From NCBI GenBank assembly GCA_024743435.1, contig JANSWO010000003.1:1-64000 (forward strand): DNA of 64,000 nucleotides, read 5' to 3'. The translations under genes were made by a program, and so were the position numbers. Source of the DNA: Pseudomonadaceae bacterium (GTDB lineage Bacteria > Pseudomonadota > Gammaproteobacteria > Pseudomonadales > Azotimanducaceae). The notes beneath the pieces are model-generated. The model ran no database searches. It worked only from the letters and a program-made list of their open reading frames with translations, and had not been told where the DNA came from. This document shows positions 1 to 9,375 of this stretch, piece by piece; positions within the stretch are counted from its first letter, which is position 1, and the number at the start of each line of letters is the position of its first letter.

Positions 1-292
1 CGCGAGGCGTGGCGAAGCCACAACGCGGCGATCTCCGCGTTTTTGGGAGATCACCACGTCGCACGATGCTGCGCATCTGGCTCCTCGTGATGACGGAGGT
101 TAGGGAGGGTGTGGCGAAGCCACAACGCGGCGATCTCTGCCTCCCGCCCAAGATTGCCGCGTCGTTCGTCCGCTTCGCAGACAAACTTCTCGCAATGACT
201 GCAATGACGACTGGCTCGCGGACATGAGCGGCCTAACCCGCTGACCAAGGCGATCCCAAACTACGGAGATCGCCGCGAACCTTTAGTCTCCC
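1..292. repeat. Intergenic interspersed repeats
   Basis: No gene is supported in this stretch. A 27-bp sequence occurs twice, identical, at 9-35 and 111-137; it begins with the small hairpin GTGGC-GAA-GCCAC. Between them, 47-100 is an element beginning GAGATCACC and ending GATGACGGAGGT that recurs in reverse orientation at 7330-7383 (about 46 of 54 positions identical by eye). This is the general style of interspersed palindromic repeat seen in many proteobacterial genomes. Short reading frames here are repeat translations. Confidence 0.75.
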
Positions 293-1261
293 TCACCCCA
301 ACTTCGGCGCGTACTGCTCAACCGTAATGAGCCCGGTATCAAAGCTCTGTCTTAGTGCGTCGTACGCGGCGCTGAAGTAAAGCTTGCCGGCGGGGAAGCC
401 GGTGCTGGAATCGACGGCGCAGATGCTGACGCCTACAACAATCGGGATAAACCCTTCGCTGGTGCGAAACGAGTGCATGTACAAGTTGTCGAATATGCGC
501 CGGAAACTGGTGGATGTGCAGTTGTCGATACTGTCCTGGCGCATCACCACGGCAAACAGGTTGGGCTCCGGGCGGGTCACCAGATCCAGGGGGCGTACCA
601 GCTGTCGAACTTTTGCGGCGATGCCCGATATGAGTTCATTGACGGCAACCTCATCGTATTGCTCGCTGATCACATCCAGGTTGTTGATGCCAACCAGAAG
701 CAGGCAGGCAGCGCCGCCGCGTGCGTCGACGTCGCGAACGAGCGCATCCAGTTGCTCAAGCGTGAAGCGCATGTTGCCAAGCCCGGTCACCGAATCGACA
801 AGATCCGTCGTCTGCAGATCTCGAATCTTCCTGCCCAGGGTGCGGTTGGCTTGCATCAGCTCGTTGTGTCGGGCCGTGATACGAGCGGCTGCGATGATTC
901 GCGGCAGCAGCTGTCCACGCAGATTGGCCTTGTTCATGAAGTCATCGACGCCGTCATCGAAGGCGCTTTGCATCGCGCTGAAGTCGTCCCGAGCCGTCAG
1001 CAGCATGATGTAGGTATAGCGATCTTGCGATTCGTCGAGCTTGCGGATGCGGCGTGCGAGCTCCGTACCGTCCAGTGACGGCATGAGCCAGTCGGCGATC
1101 ACTATGCTGGCCGGGCGTTTCTCCAGGCTGCGCAAAGCCTGCAACGGATTGTTGGTGAATCGGACATTGCCGAATCCCCCGTTGCGGAGTGCTTTGGCGA
1201 TGATGGCGCTGGAAAACTTGGCGTCATCAACCACTAGAATTGGAATGTCGTTTGTCGACAT
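293..1261 (-). CDS. Response regulator with degenerate GGDEF-like domain
   Basis: Predicted cytoplasmic signalling protein of 322 aa. The N-terminal receiver has the acidic pair D12-D13 (motif VVDD), phosphoacceptor D57 in IADWLMP, T89 and K111, so it should be phosphorylatable. After a helical linker (about 130-160) comes a GGDEF-fold region starting around SVTGLGN, but the signature loop reads RPEPNLF instead of GGDEF/GGEEF. Cyclase activity is therefore unlikely; a c-di-GMP or protein-binding role is an inference. I chose the ATG at 1261 because the receiver starts right there; a longer frame to 1375 adds unrelated sequence. It is divergent from yajQ, whose product family also binds c-di-GMP. 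Confidence 0.8.
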   Translation of the reverse strand: MSTNDIPILVVDDAKFSSAIIAKALRNGGFGNVRFTNNPLQALRSLEKRPASIVIADWLMPSLDGTELARRIRKLDESQDRYTYIMLLTARDDFSAMQSAFDDGVDDFMNKANLRGQLLPRIIAAARITARHNELMQANRTLGRKIRDLQTTDLVDSVTGLGNMRFTLEQLDALVRDVDARGGAACLLLVGINNLDVISEQYDEVAVNELISGIAAKVRQLVRPLDLVTRPEPNLFAVVMRQDSIDNCTSTSFRRIFDNLYMHSFRTSEGFIPIVVGVSICAVDSSTGFPAGKLYFSAAYDALRQSFDTGLITVEQYAPKLG

Positions 1262-1501
1262 GTAACTTAGACCGTACCTGGGCGCCCTGGAGGACGCTTG
1301 GTGATAGAGAAGCCCGAAGGGCATGTCAATAGAAGCGTAGACTGAGCTGCTCAGATCGTGGGGCGCTTCACGCATCTGGTGCTGCTCGGGTTGGAGCCCT
1401 CCTCTCGCTTCCAGGCGACTTGGCGGCTTGCTTCCCTGCCGTGTTCACCGCGCGCTATTGTGCCCACAATCGAGATCAAACGAGAGAGGAACATAAGCAA
1501 C

Positions 1502-1984
1502 ATGCCTGCAATGGATGTGGTCTGTGAAGTGGATGAGCATGAAGTCAGCAACGCCGTGGACCAGGCGGTGCGAGAGCTTGGCACCCGGTTCGATTTCAAT
1601 GGGGTTGATGCCGGCTTCGAGCTGAAGGACGGCAGTATCCTCATGCACGCTGAAGAAGAGTTTCAGCTGGATCAGTTGATGAGCATCCTTCGAGATAAGT
1701 TTGCCAAGCGGAAGTTGGATGTTCGGGCACTTGACCCCGGCGAGATCGAAGCGGCCGGCAAGACCAAACGCCAGCCCATTACTCTGAAGAAGGGTATCGA
1801 TCGCGATACGGCGAAGAAGATCACCAAGATGATCAAGGAGACCAAGCTCAAGGTGCAAAGCCAGGTGCAGGGTGAGCAGGTTCGAGTGACCGGCAAGAAG
1901 CGCGATGACCTGCAGGCTGTGATGGCGCTGTTGCGTGAATCAGACCTTGAATTGCCGATGAGCTTTACCAATTTCCGGGACTAA
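1502..1984 (+). CDS. yajQ: YajQ family nucleotide-binding protein
   Basis: A 160-aa YajQ/DUF520 protein of normal family length. Some family members bind c-di-GMP and act as transcriptional co-regulators; the family fold is two ferredoxin-like domains. Family features are the start PAMDVVCEVD, the segment TLKKGIDRDTAKKI, and the end MSFTNFRD. The ATG at 1502 follows a GAGAGGA ribosome-binding site; the frame is open upstream to 1358 but that part lacks family similarity. The stop overlaps or abuts the apparent start region of the downstream AmpG-like transporter, suggesting coupling. Confidence 0.93.
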   Translation: MPAMDVVCEVDEHEVSNAVDQAVRELGTRFDFNGVDAGFELKDGSILMHAEEEFQLDQLMSILRDKFAKRKLDVRALDPGEIEAAGKTKRQPITLKKGIDRDTAKKITKMIKETKLKVQSQVQGEQVRVTGKKRDDLQAVMALLRESDLELPMSFTNFRD

Positions 1985-3323
1985 ACACCGACGTCTAGCG
2001 GACTCGCTCGACGAGGGTCCAAAGCGTAGCTGGCGCGAGTCGGCTGCTGCTTACCTCCAGCTGCGAGTTCTGGCCCTGTTCTTTCTTGGCTTCAGTGCTG
2101 GGCTACCGTACCTGCTGGTGTTCTCGACGCTATCGGCGTGGCTGCGCGATTTTGGTGTCGAGCGCACGGTCATCGGCTTCTTTGCCTGGGTTGGCACCAC
2201 GTATTCGATCAAAGTGTTCTGGGCGCCGGTAATCGATCAGGTGCCCCTGCCATTGCTGGATCGGGTGTTTGGCCGCCGGCGTAGCTGGATGCTGGTTGCG
2301 CAACTGGGCATAGCGCTGGGTCTGCTGGGTATGTCGGTATCCGATCCAAGCACACAGATCACGCAGATCGCGCTGTTGGCTCTGCTGGTAGCGTTCTCTT
2401 CTGCTACCCAGGATATCTGTATAGATGCCTACAGGATCGAGGTCGCGGATGACGATCTGCAAGGCGCGATGGCATCGACGTACGTGGCGGGGTACCGGCT
2501 TGCCGTGCTCGCTGCTGGCGCAGGCGCCCTGTATCTGGCGGAGTATTTTTCCTGGGCTATTGCCTACAAGGCCATGGCGCTGCTGGTGAGCGTGGGTGTC
2601 ATCACCACTCTGCTGGTGCCGGCCACCGAGCAAGCACCCAGGGTGAATCATTGGCAGGGCCCGACCTTTAGCTCTCGTCTTGGCAGCTGGTTTGCTGCCG
2701 CGGTCGTCGAGCCCATCACCGAATTTTTTCGACGCTACAGTGGCGCAGCGCTCGGCCTTCTGGTTCTGGTCGCCGTGTATAAGCTGAGTGATGTCACCAT
2801 GGGAATCATGGCCAACCCGTTCTATCTGGACCTGGGCTTCAGCAAAGCGGACATTGCCAATGTCACCAAGGTTTTCGGTTTCTTCATGACGCTGGCCGGC
2901 ACCGCGATTGGTGGTCTTCTCGTGCTGCGCTATGGCATTCGTCGGCCTCTGATTCTCGGTGCGATATTAGTCGCGGTGACTAACCTTGCGTTTGCGACGC
3001 TTGCGCTGGTCGAGCCTAACCTTGCTCTGCTGGCAACGGTGGTGAGCGCTGACAATCTGGGTGGTGGCATTGCGACTGCCGTGTTCATTGCCTGGCTATC
3101 GAGCCTTACGTCACGCTCCTACACAGCGACTCAGTATGCGCTGTTCAGCTCTCTCATGACGCTGCCCGCGAAGGTCATCAGTGGCGGGTCAGGCTGGCTC
3201 GTCGATCAGTTTAGCTATTTCACTTTCTTTGCTATTGCAGCAGCGCTGGGCGTGCCAGCCATCGCGCTATCGATATGGCTCTGGCGAACACGCGCGGATG
3301 AAAGCAACGCGAGAGCGGCTTAG
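1971..3323 (+). CDS. AmpG-like MFS transporter (start codon unresolved)
   Basis: Inner-membrane major-facilitator transporter resembling AmpG, which imports anhydromuropeptides for cell-wall recycling. It is strongly hydrophobic with about 12 helices, and has the AmpG-like opening LGFSAGLPYLLVFSTL and the segment QDICIDAYRIE. The first canonical start is GTG 2118, but that removes the first helix: the frame from 2028 reads SWRESAAAYLQLRVLALFF and continues with family-like sequence. Between the in-frame stop at 1959 and 2118 there is no ATG, GTG or TTG; ATT at 1971 (overlapping the yajQ end) and CTG at 2061 are the only near-cognate choices I see. I list 1971 as the outer limit. The substrate could differ from that of true AmpG. 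Confidence 0.75.
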   Translation: MSGTKHRRLADSLDEGPKRSWRESAAAYLQLRVLALFFLGFSAGLPYLLVFSTLSAWLRDFGVERTVIGFFAWVGTTYSIKVFWAPVIDQVPLPLLDRVFGRRRSWMLVAQLGIALGLLGMSVSDPSTQITQIALLALLVAFSSATQDICIDAYRIEVADDDLQGAMASTYVAGYRLAVLAAGAGALYLAEYFSWAIAYKAMALLVSVGVITTLLVPATEQAPRVNHWQGPTFSSRLGSWFAAAVVEPITEFFRRYSGAALGLLVLVAVYKLSDVTMGIMANPFYLDLGFSKADIANVTKVFGFFMTLAGTAIGGLLVLRYGIRRPLILGAILVAVTNLAFATLALVEPNLALLATVVSADNLGGGIATAVFIAWLSSLTSRSYTATQYALFSSLMTLPAKVISGGSGWLVDQFSYFTFFAIAAALGVPAIALSIWLWRTRADESNARAA

Positions 3324-3600
3324 TTCTTCATTGAGCGGATTGCGGTGCTCGCGGAAGTGGGCCCCGAGCGAACTTCCACGTCTGGTGGGTGAATGTCGCA
3401 AAATTCCAACTATATGACGGAAGGAATCTGCGCGTAATTCGGAAAATGACGTAATAAATCCCTACAATAATCATTATGGTGGTTAAGTATCGAATAATAT
3501 TGCGGTCTCGGCGGACTATTCTTGCTTATAGCGATGCAACTGCGTGGTCACGCACTTTGTGTCGCGCTGCATCAAGCTAGTAGCAGGAGCGAGACCATCC

Positions 3601-3894
3601 ATGTCGCAGTTCATTCGGGATTTTGTCGAGCATCCGCGTTCTGTGGGTGAGAATTATTTCCAGCACTTGCGCTCGGCGCTGGGTTTCTCATGGCGCCTGG
3701 CTGCCGCGGCATTTTGTTGTGCGGTACACGCGCTATTGCCAGGGCTTTTCAAGTGTACGGCCAGTGCTCAGATCGCCTTGTTGCACGATCGCATGATTGT
3801 GAATCGACATCGCAGCGATGCACATAAGAATTCGGACGGTTCCGTGGATGAGGGCGCGGAACTAGGGCCGGCGCCCGTGAGCGCCCACCGCTAG
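3601..3894 (+). CDS. DUF6356 family small protein
   Basis: A 98-aa protein that matches the DUF6356 pattern: FVEHPRSVGENYFQHL, a hydrophobic stretch around FSWRLAAAAFCCAVHALLPG with His-Ala-Leu-Leu-Pro, then a short basic segment LHDRMIVNRHR. The family has no known function; the central part may insert in or sit on the membrane. The ATG at 3601 has AGGAG at 3585-3589; an upstream GTG at 3544 would add 19 unrelated residues. The gene stands alone in an AT-richer patch (3324-3600, about 277 bp without a gene), where I see no convincing promoter. Confidence 0.7.
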   Translation: MSQFIRDFVEHPRSVGENYFQHLRSALGFSWRLAAAAFCCAVHALLPGLFKCTASAQIALLHDRMIVNRHRSDAHKNSDGSVDEGAELGPAPVSAHR

Positions 3895-3989
3895 GTGCTT
3901 TTTCTCCGATAGTCATGGCCAGGCACTTTGTAGTGTTTGGCTTGGGCGATGCGGTTGCCACGGGCTTGTGAGACCCGGCGTCGTCGGCG

Positions 3990-4367
3990 CTAACCCGGCT
4001 GCCAGCGAAATTGCCGGAGCGGCACACGTTCACCGATGAACTCAACGCCCTCCAGTAGCAGCCGCTCACGCTGGGTATCCGGTCCGGCTCCCGCGCGGGT
4101 TGCGATTCGCCCGCTCGCATTAACTACCCTGTGCCAGGGTAGTTTGGTATCGACCGGCAGCATGCGCAGCGTCCTGCCAACCAGTCGTGCGTGTCTCGGC
4201 ATGCCTGCCAGCTGAGCGATCTGGCCATAGGTGGCGACGCGTCCCTTCGGTATGCCGGCAACGACCTGCCAGATGCGCTGCGCGGCGTCTGGCTGGTCTC
4301 CGGCTTCGTCTTTGACGGCATCCCCTGATTGACTTGGGCGGCCTTGCTTCCCAGAGTGTCGCGTCAT
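3990..4367 (-). CDS. Alkyltransferase-like protein (ATL) of the MGMT family
   Basis: A 125-aa DNA-repair protein of the O6-alkylguanine-DNA alkyltransferase fold. The active-site motif PCHRV is replaced by PWHRV (Trp78), the hallmark of ATL proteins, which bind O6-alkylguanine without removing the alkyl group and hand the lesion to nucleotide-excision repair. Other family motifs are GRVATYGQIA and the GRTLR helix carrying the arginine finger region. The first about 30 residues are a polar extension. Its ATG (4367) and the fxsA ATG (4366) share the tetranucleotide CATG, so the two genes diverge with no spacer at all. A full catalytic Ada protein is encoded at 45619-46710. Confidence 0.9.
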   Translation of the reverse strand: MTRHSGKQGRPSQSGDAVKDEAGDQPDAAQRIWQVVAGIPKGRVATYGQIAQLAGMPRHARLVGRTLRMLPVDTKLPWHRVVNASGRIATRAGAGPDTQRERLLLEGVEFIGERVPLRQFRWQPG

Positions 4368-4812
4368 GCCAGTGACCTACTTACTATTCTTCGTTGTCCC
4401 AATTGTTGAAATGTACCTGCTAATCAGCATCGGGGGCAGGATCGGCGCGTTGCCGACGGTTGCGCTCGTCATGCTGACGGCGGTGATCGGCGTATTCCTG
4501 CTCAAGCGTCAGGGCCTGGCGACCTTTGCGCGCGCTCAACAGCGGATGCAGGAAGGTGCGGTGCCGGCGGAAGAAATGATGGAAGGAGTGGGCTTAGCCC
4601 TGGCGGGTGCGTTTCTACTCACGCCGGGATTTGTCACCGACGCAGCCGGCTTTCTGCTGTTGCTACCGGCTCTGCGGCGACGAATTGTCCGGCCCCTCGC
4701 CCAGCGGCTCATGCCCATCGCGCCCGGCCAGCGTGGGCCGGTTCCCCCAGGATCCGGTCGCCCGGGCGCGGATGGCGACGTAATCGAGGGCGAATACGAA
4801 GAACGCTCTTGA
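4366..4812 (+). CDS. fxsA: FxsA family membrane protein
   Basis: A 148-aa inner-membrane protein of the FxsA family (named from the E. coli suppressor of F exclusion of phage T7). It has three or four hydrophobic segments in the first about 110 residues, with family motifs PIVEMYLLI, KRQGL, and LLTPGFVTDAAGFLLLLP, then a Gly/Pro-rich cytoplasmic tail ending in DVIEGEYEE. fxsA sits upstream of groES-groEL here as it does in enterobacteria, supporting both the identification and the gammaproteobacterial assignment. Its start codon overlaps the divergent ATL gene. Confidence 0.92.
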   Translation: MPVTYLLFFVVPIVEMYLLISIGGRIGALPTVALVMLTAVIGVFLLKRQGLATFARAQQRMQEGAVPAEEMMEGVGLALAGAFLLTPGFVTDAAGFLLLLPALRRRIVRPLAQRLMPIAPGQRGPVPPGSGRPGADGDVIEGEYEERS

Positions 4813-4959
4813 ATTCCCTCGCGGCGCCCACACATGGAGCGCCGAAGGGCGTTGATATCGACGTTGAGTCAGTCGCACTCGAGCCGGCAACTGTTCGCGT
4901 ATGAATCGCGGATATGGCTTGCAAGTCAGGCTGACGTGAATATCATTGCGACCCTTGAA

Positions 4960-4986
4960 TTAGCACTCTCAAGCAGAGAGTGCTAA
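4960..4986 (+). promoter_or_regulatory. CIRCE operator (HrcA binding site)
   Basis: Perfect match to the CIRCE consensus: TTAGCACTC (4960-4968), a 9-nt spacer, GAGTGCTAA (4978-4986). It lies 74 bp upstream of groES. The HrcA repressor is known to bind this inverted repeat and release it on heat stress. A CTTGAA hexamer at 4954-4959 abuts the left arm and could be a sigma32-like or sigma70 -35 element; no clear -10 was assigned. hrcA itself is not in the window. Confidence 0.97.
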
Positions 4987-5060
4987 TCAGCCGATTTCGA
5001 CTGCCGGCAGCGCTGGCTTTCGGAGTAAGGACAATTGGGAGAACTAGGAGAATTCGACAA

Positions 5061-5351
5061 ATGAATATTCGTCCGTTGCATGACCGCCTTGTGGTGCGTC
5101 GCTTGGAGGAAGATGCAGTCAGTGCTGGTGGCATCGTCCTGCCCGACTCCGCGACAGAGAAGCCGTCTCAAGGTGAAGTACTGGCAGTCGGCTCTGGTCG
5201 CATCCTCGACAGTGGCGATGTGCGTCCGGTAGACGTGAAAGTTGGTGACAAGGTTGTCTTCGGCCAGTACAGCGGTAGCACCGTGAAGATTGATGGGGAA
5301 GAGCTTCTCATCATGAGCGAATCCGAAGTATTCGGCGTACTGGAAGGCTAG
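5061..5351 (+). CDS. groES: Co-chaperonin GroES
   Basis: A 96-aa 10-kDa chaperonin, the heptameric lid of GroEL. It starts [14 protein letters not shown], has the mobile loop around [14 protein letters not shown] preceded by [11 protein letters not shown], and ends [10 protein letters not shown]; the length is typical. The ATG at 5061 is preceded by AACTAGGAGAA. It is the first gene of the groES-groEL operon, under the CIRCE operator, with groEL 71 bp downstream. Confidence 0.98.
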   Translation: MNIRPLHDRLVVRRLEEDAVSAGGIVLPDSATEKPSQGEVLAVGSGRILDSGDVRPVDVKVGDKVVFGQYSGSTVKIDGEELLIMSESEVFGVLEG

Positions 5352-5398
5352 TAGCTGCAAGACGCAGATAGCTACTTGAGCCATTGAAGCCACGTTAA

Positions 5399-7072
<1,674 letters not shown>

Positions 7073-7092
7073 ATCTGCCTCTTTGTGGCTCT

Positions 7093-7123
7093 AAAAACCC
7101 CGGCCTTTGCCGGGGTTTTTTTT
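7093..7123 (+). terminator. Rho-independent terminator of groESL
   Basis: The stem CCCCGGC (7098-7104), a 4-nt loop, GCCGGGG (7109-7115), then an eight-base T run, with A residues on the 5' side. It is a textbook intrinsic terminator just after the groEL stop. Confidence 0.95.
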
Positions 7124-7149
7124 AACGTCGAACAAATTTACCAAAGCGC

Positions 7150-7313
7150 GCTGGCTTTTTACTCGCTGTTCGCCCGTCCAGGGCTCACGCTCTTCTACGT
7201 CCGGCGGAGTCATCCGCCGGCGGGGCCGCACTTCCCTGTGCGGCCGTACTCGCAATGCTCCCTGGGGTGCGCGCATCCGTGCGCGCTGACGTTTGGGCGC
7301 TACCCGGTTGTTC
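7150..7313. repeat. Structured repeat, copy A (three hairpins)
   Basis: Left arm of a long imperfect inverted repeat. It holds three successive hairpins: a, CCGGCGG-AGTCAT-CCGCCGG (7201-7220); b, GCCGCAC with GTGCGGC around TTCCCT (7225-7244); c, GCGCGC-ATCCGT-GCGCGC (7269-7286). The arm ends with a 15-bp sequence at 7299-7313 that is perfectly complementary to 7411-7425. Compared with copy B the loops are conserved while the stems of b and c differ in a compensated way. No gene is supported between 7073 and 7747. Confidence 0.85.
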
Positions 7314-7329
7314 TGGCATGCCCTCCCAC

Positions 7330-7383
7330 ACCTCCGTCATCACGAGGAGTTGGATGCGCAGCATCCAATGACGCGGTGATCTC
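7330..7383 (-). repeat. Central interspersed element (second copy of 47-100)
   Basis: Reverse-orientation copy of the element at 47-100, lying exactly between the two arms of the structured repeat. It contains its own hairpin TTGGATG-CGCAG-CATCCAA on either strand, flanked by CCTCCGTCATCACGAGGAG and GACGCGGTGATCTC. Confidence 0.8.
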
Positions 7384-7410
7384 GCGAAGACGGTTATTGG
7401 GGGTACGGTG

Positions 7411-7575
7411 GAACAACCGGGTAGCCGCTCAGTGAACGCCGGCACGGATGCCGGCACCCCAACTAGCGCTGGCAAGCCGTGGGCACAAGGATGTGCCCAC
7501 CCGCCGGCGGATGACTCCGCCGGTCGTGAGAGAGCGCAAGCACCAGGACGTGCGCAGCGCGGGTAGAAAGCAAGT
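7411..7575. repeat. Structured repeat, copy B (inverted)
   Basis: Right arm, inverted relative to 7150-7313. The hairpins in order are c, GCCGGC-ACGGAT-GCCGGC (7438-7455); b, GTGGGCAC-AAGGAT-GTGCCCAC (7479-7500); a, CCGGCGG-ATGACT-CCGCCGG (7504-7523). Read on the minus strand the loops are ATCCGT, ATCCTT and AGTCAT, nearly the same as in copy A. The rest of the gap to 7680 shows nothing further that I can identify. Confidence 0.85.
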
Positions 7576-7680
7576 GCCCAACCCCGGAACCCGATGATCA
7601 AGGCGTCTCCACCCCCGCGCAGCCTTCGGCCTAATTCGCGAAATCGGCCCTAAAGACTCTCCCGCAAGCTATTCAAATTA

Positions 7681-7708
7681 TTCAAAAACCCGGCCAAATC
7701 GGTATAGT
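7681..7708 (+). promoter_or_regulatory. Possible sigma70 promoter for PuuD-like gene
   Basis: TTCAAA (7681-7686) and TATAGT (7703-7708) with a 16-bp spacer, 40 bp upstream of the ATG at 7748, in a locally AT-rich patch. It is a reasonable but not strong match to a housekeeping promoter. Confidence 0.45.
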
Positions 7709-7747
7709 GGCGCGACTGATAACCATGAATACGTTCTGGGGGGACAC

Positions 7748-8422
7748 ATGGAACTTTTTGATATCAACTACCTGGCTCGGTGGGGACACTTCCTATTCGG
7801 CGTAGCCTGGATTGGCTTGCTGTACTACTTCAACTTTGTCCAGACCGAGTACTTCAAAGAAGCGGATCCGGCGGCACGAACCGACGCATTCTCTAAGCTG
7901 GCACCGCGCGCGCTGTGGTGGTTCCGCTGGGGTGCAATGGGCACGATCATCACGGGTCTGGTTCTGCTGGCCAAGCTCGGCGCCGGAACGAGTATCGCGA
8001 TCACAGTGGGCTCAGTTCTCGGCATCTTCATGTTCCTGAATGTGTGGCTGATCATCTGGCCGAACCAGAAGATCATCGTCGAGTCCAACCAGGCAGTGCT
8101 GGCGGGCGGTGAAGCAAACCCGGCAGCGGCAGCAGCGGCGCCGAAGGCTGGTCTTGCATCACGAACGAATACGCTGTTCTCAATCCCGATGCTGTACATG
8201 ATGGGCGCGAGTGCTCACCTGGCGACGACGAAAGGCGTTGGCTTCGGCTCCGTTCTTAACTCTGAAAGCCTGGTCGGTATGTATGCCGCACTGGCTTTGA
8301 TAGTTGCTCTTGAGATCAACGCAATCGTCGGCAAGCAGGGCCCGATGACGACCGTTCGCGGCGTAATCATTTCTGGCCTGGTTCTGACCGTTGTCCTTTA
8401 CGCGTTGCTGGCCTACCTGTAA
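7748..8422 (+). CDS. Urate hydroxylase PuuD-like membrane protein (no cytochrome domain)
   Basis: A 224-aa polytopic membrane protein matching the N-terminal membrane domain of PuuD-type urate oxidases. Visible are the start region YLARWGHFLFGVAWIGLLYY, the segment RALWWFRWGAM, the IIWPNQKIIV motif, and FSIPMLYMMGASAH. About six helices are separated by an Ala-rich loop (around 120-135). Full-length PuuD carries a C-terminal cytochrome c, which is absent here, and no cytochrome c gene is adjacent. Urate oxidation is therefore uncertain; this may be a paralogous family of unknown role. The ATG follows GGGGGGACAC. Confidence 0.75.
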   Translation: MELFDINYLARWGHFLFGVAWIGLLYYFNFVQTEYFKEADPAARTDAFSKLAPRALWWFRWGAMGTIITGLVLLAKLGAGTSIAITVGSVLGIFMFLNVWLIIWPNQKIIVESNQAVLAGGEANPAAAAAAPKAGLASRTNTLFSIPMLYMMGASAHLATTKGVGFGSVLNSESLVGMYAALALIVALEINAIVGKQGPMTTVRGVIISGLVLTVVLYALLAYL

Positions 8423-8433
8423 CGCGAAGCATG

Positions 8434-8454
8434 GCTCGGGCTGCAGGCCCGAGC
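8434..8454 (+). other. Intercistronic hairpin
   Basis: GCTCGGG-CTGCAGG-CCCGAGC, a perfect 7-bp stem just after the PuuD-like stop and 21 bp before the next start. No T-tract follows, so it is more likely an mRNA-stabilising or attenuating hairpin than an intrinsic terminator. Confidence 0.5.
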
Positions 8455-8475
8455 TGAACCTGGAAGATACTCCAC

Positions 8476-9216
8476 ATGACTGCCACCGACGATCGACACC
8501 ACCGGCACCTGGAATCGCTGACGATCTCAGCGGAACCTGATGACGCTGCTGGCTATCGCAAGCGCTCCGGCGGCGGTGGCGGCTCCACCGGTAGTAGCGG
8601 CGGTGGTGGCCGCTCCTTCGTGTCGAACATCTTCATGGTGCTCATCATCGCCGCACTTGCAGTTGCGGGATGGTTTATCGCCAACCAGCACGAGCAACTG
8701 AGCGCAAGCGACGCGGCACTTGAGAACGCCAATCAGCGGCTCTTGCTGCTGGAAGATCGTTTGAAGGCCACGGATGAAGTGTTCTCTGAAGTGGGGCAGG
8801 AGACGACCAAAGAGATCGACTACTGGGAATCCGAAGTCCGCAAGCTGTGGGACGTGACCAACAAGCGCAACAAAGCCTGGATCGAAGAGAACCAGCGCGG
8901 TCTCAAGTCCGTTACCGCATCGATTGCGACGATCAAGTCTGACGTTGCTGAGCTAGGGCCAGGGCTTGAGCGAGCGCTCGACGCTGCCAGCAAACAGCAA
9001 GCAATTCTGGATCAGCTGACTGCGCTGGAGAAACAGATTCGGCAGATCGCCGACAATTCGGCGGCCGCAAAGCAGGGAGTCAACTCGCTGACCTCGCGAG
9101 TCACAGAGAGCGAGCAGGGCCTTGCTGCCTTTGATGCGTTTCGGCTGCAGTTGAATCGTCGCTTGTCCGATCTTGAACGTCGGCTCGATGAACTGGCCGC
9201 CTCACCTGGTCTGTAG
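8476..9216 (+). CDS. Membrane-anchored coiled-coil protein, function unknown
   Basis: A 246-aa protein I cannot assign to a named family. Residues 1-45 are polar with Gly/Ser runs (SGGGGGSTGSSGGGG); one transmembrane helix follows (about 49-67, NIFMVLIIAALAVAGWFIA); then a long heptad-rich helical region with motif WESEVRKLWDVTNKRN and a second coiled coil to the end (RLQLNRRLSDLERRLDELA). The topology is probably N-in with a periplasmic coiled coil. It lies 53 bp after the PuuD-like gene and may be co-transcribed. After the stop there are two small hairpins (GCTCA-CTTT-TGAGC and 9239-9260) without T-tracts. Confidence 0.75.
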   Translation: MTATDDRHHRHLESLTISAEPDDAAGYRKRSGGGGGSTGSSGGGGRSFVSNIFMVLIIAALAVAGWFIANQHEQLSASDAALENANQRLLLLEDRLKATDEVFSEVGQETTKEIDYWESEVRKLWDVTNKRNKAWIEENQRGLKSVTASIATIKSDVAELGPGLERALDAASKQQAILDQLTALEKQIRQIADNSAAAKQGVNSLTSRVTESEQGLAAFDAFRLQLNRRLSDLERRLDELAASPGL

Positions 9217-9270
9217 GCACGCTCACTTTTGAGCGGTCGAGTCAGCTGGCCATCTGACTCAAGCTTCCCT

Positions 9271-9296
9271 AAACCGATGTAAGAAACCGATGTAAG
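9271..9296 (+). repeat. Two perfect 13-bp tandem repeats upstream of HD-GYP gene
   Basis: AAACCGATGTAAG occurs at 9271-9283 and again at 9284-9296, head to tail. It sits about 80 bp before the proposed start of the GAF/HD-GYP gene, where a regulator could bind. It could also be a replication-slippage product. Confidence 0.6.
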
Positions 9297-9375
9297 CGGT
9301 TGTGTGACGAACATCGCGTTTCGCCCGCAGGCCGCGCGGCATACTCGCTGTTCAGTTGCGATTGGACACCGCGGT

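Noticed and set aside
7125-7747. Protein-coding genes in the repeat region
   Set aside because: The open frames translate hairpin repeats in several frames and show no protein family or ribosome-binding site.
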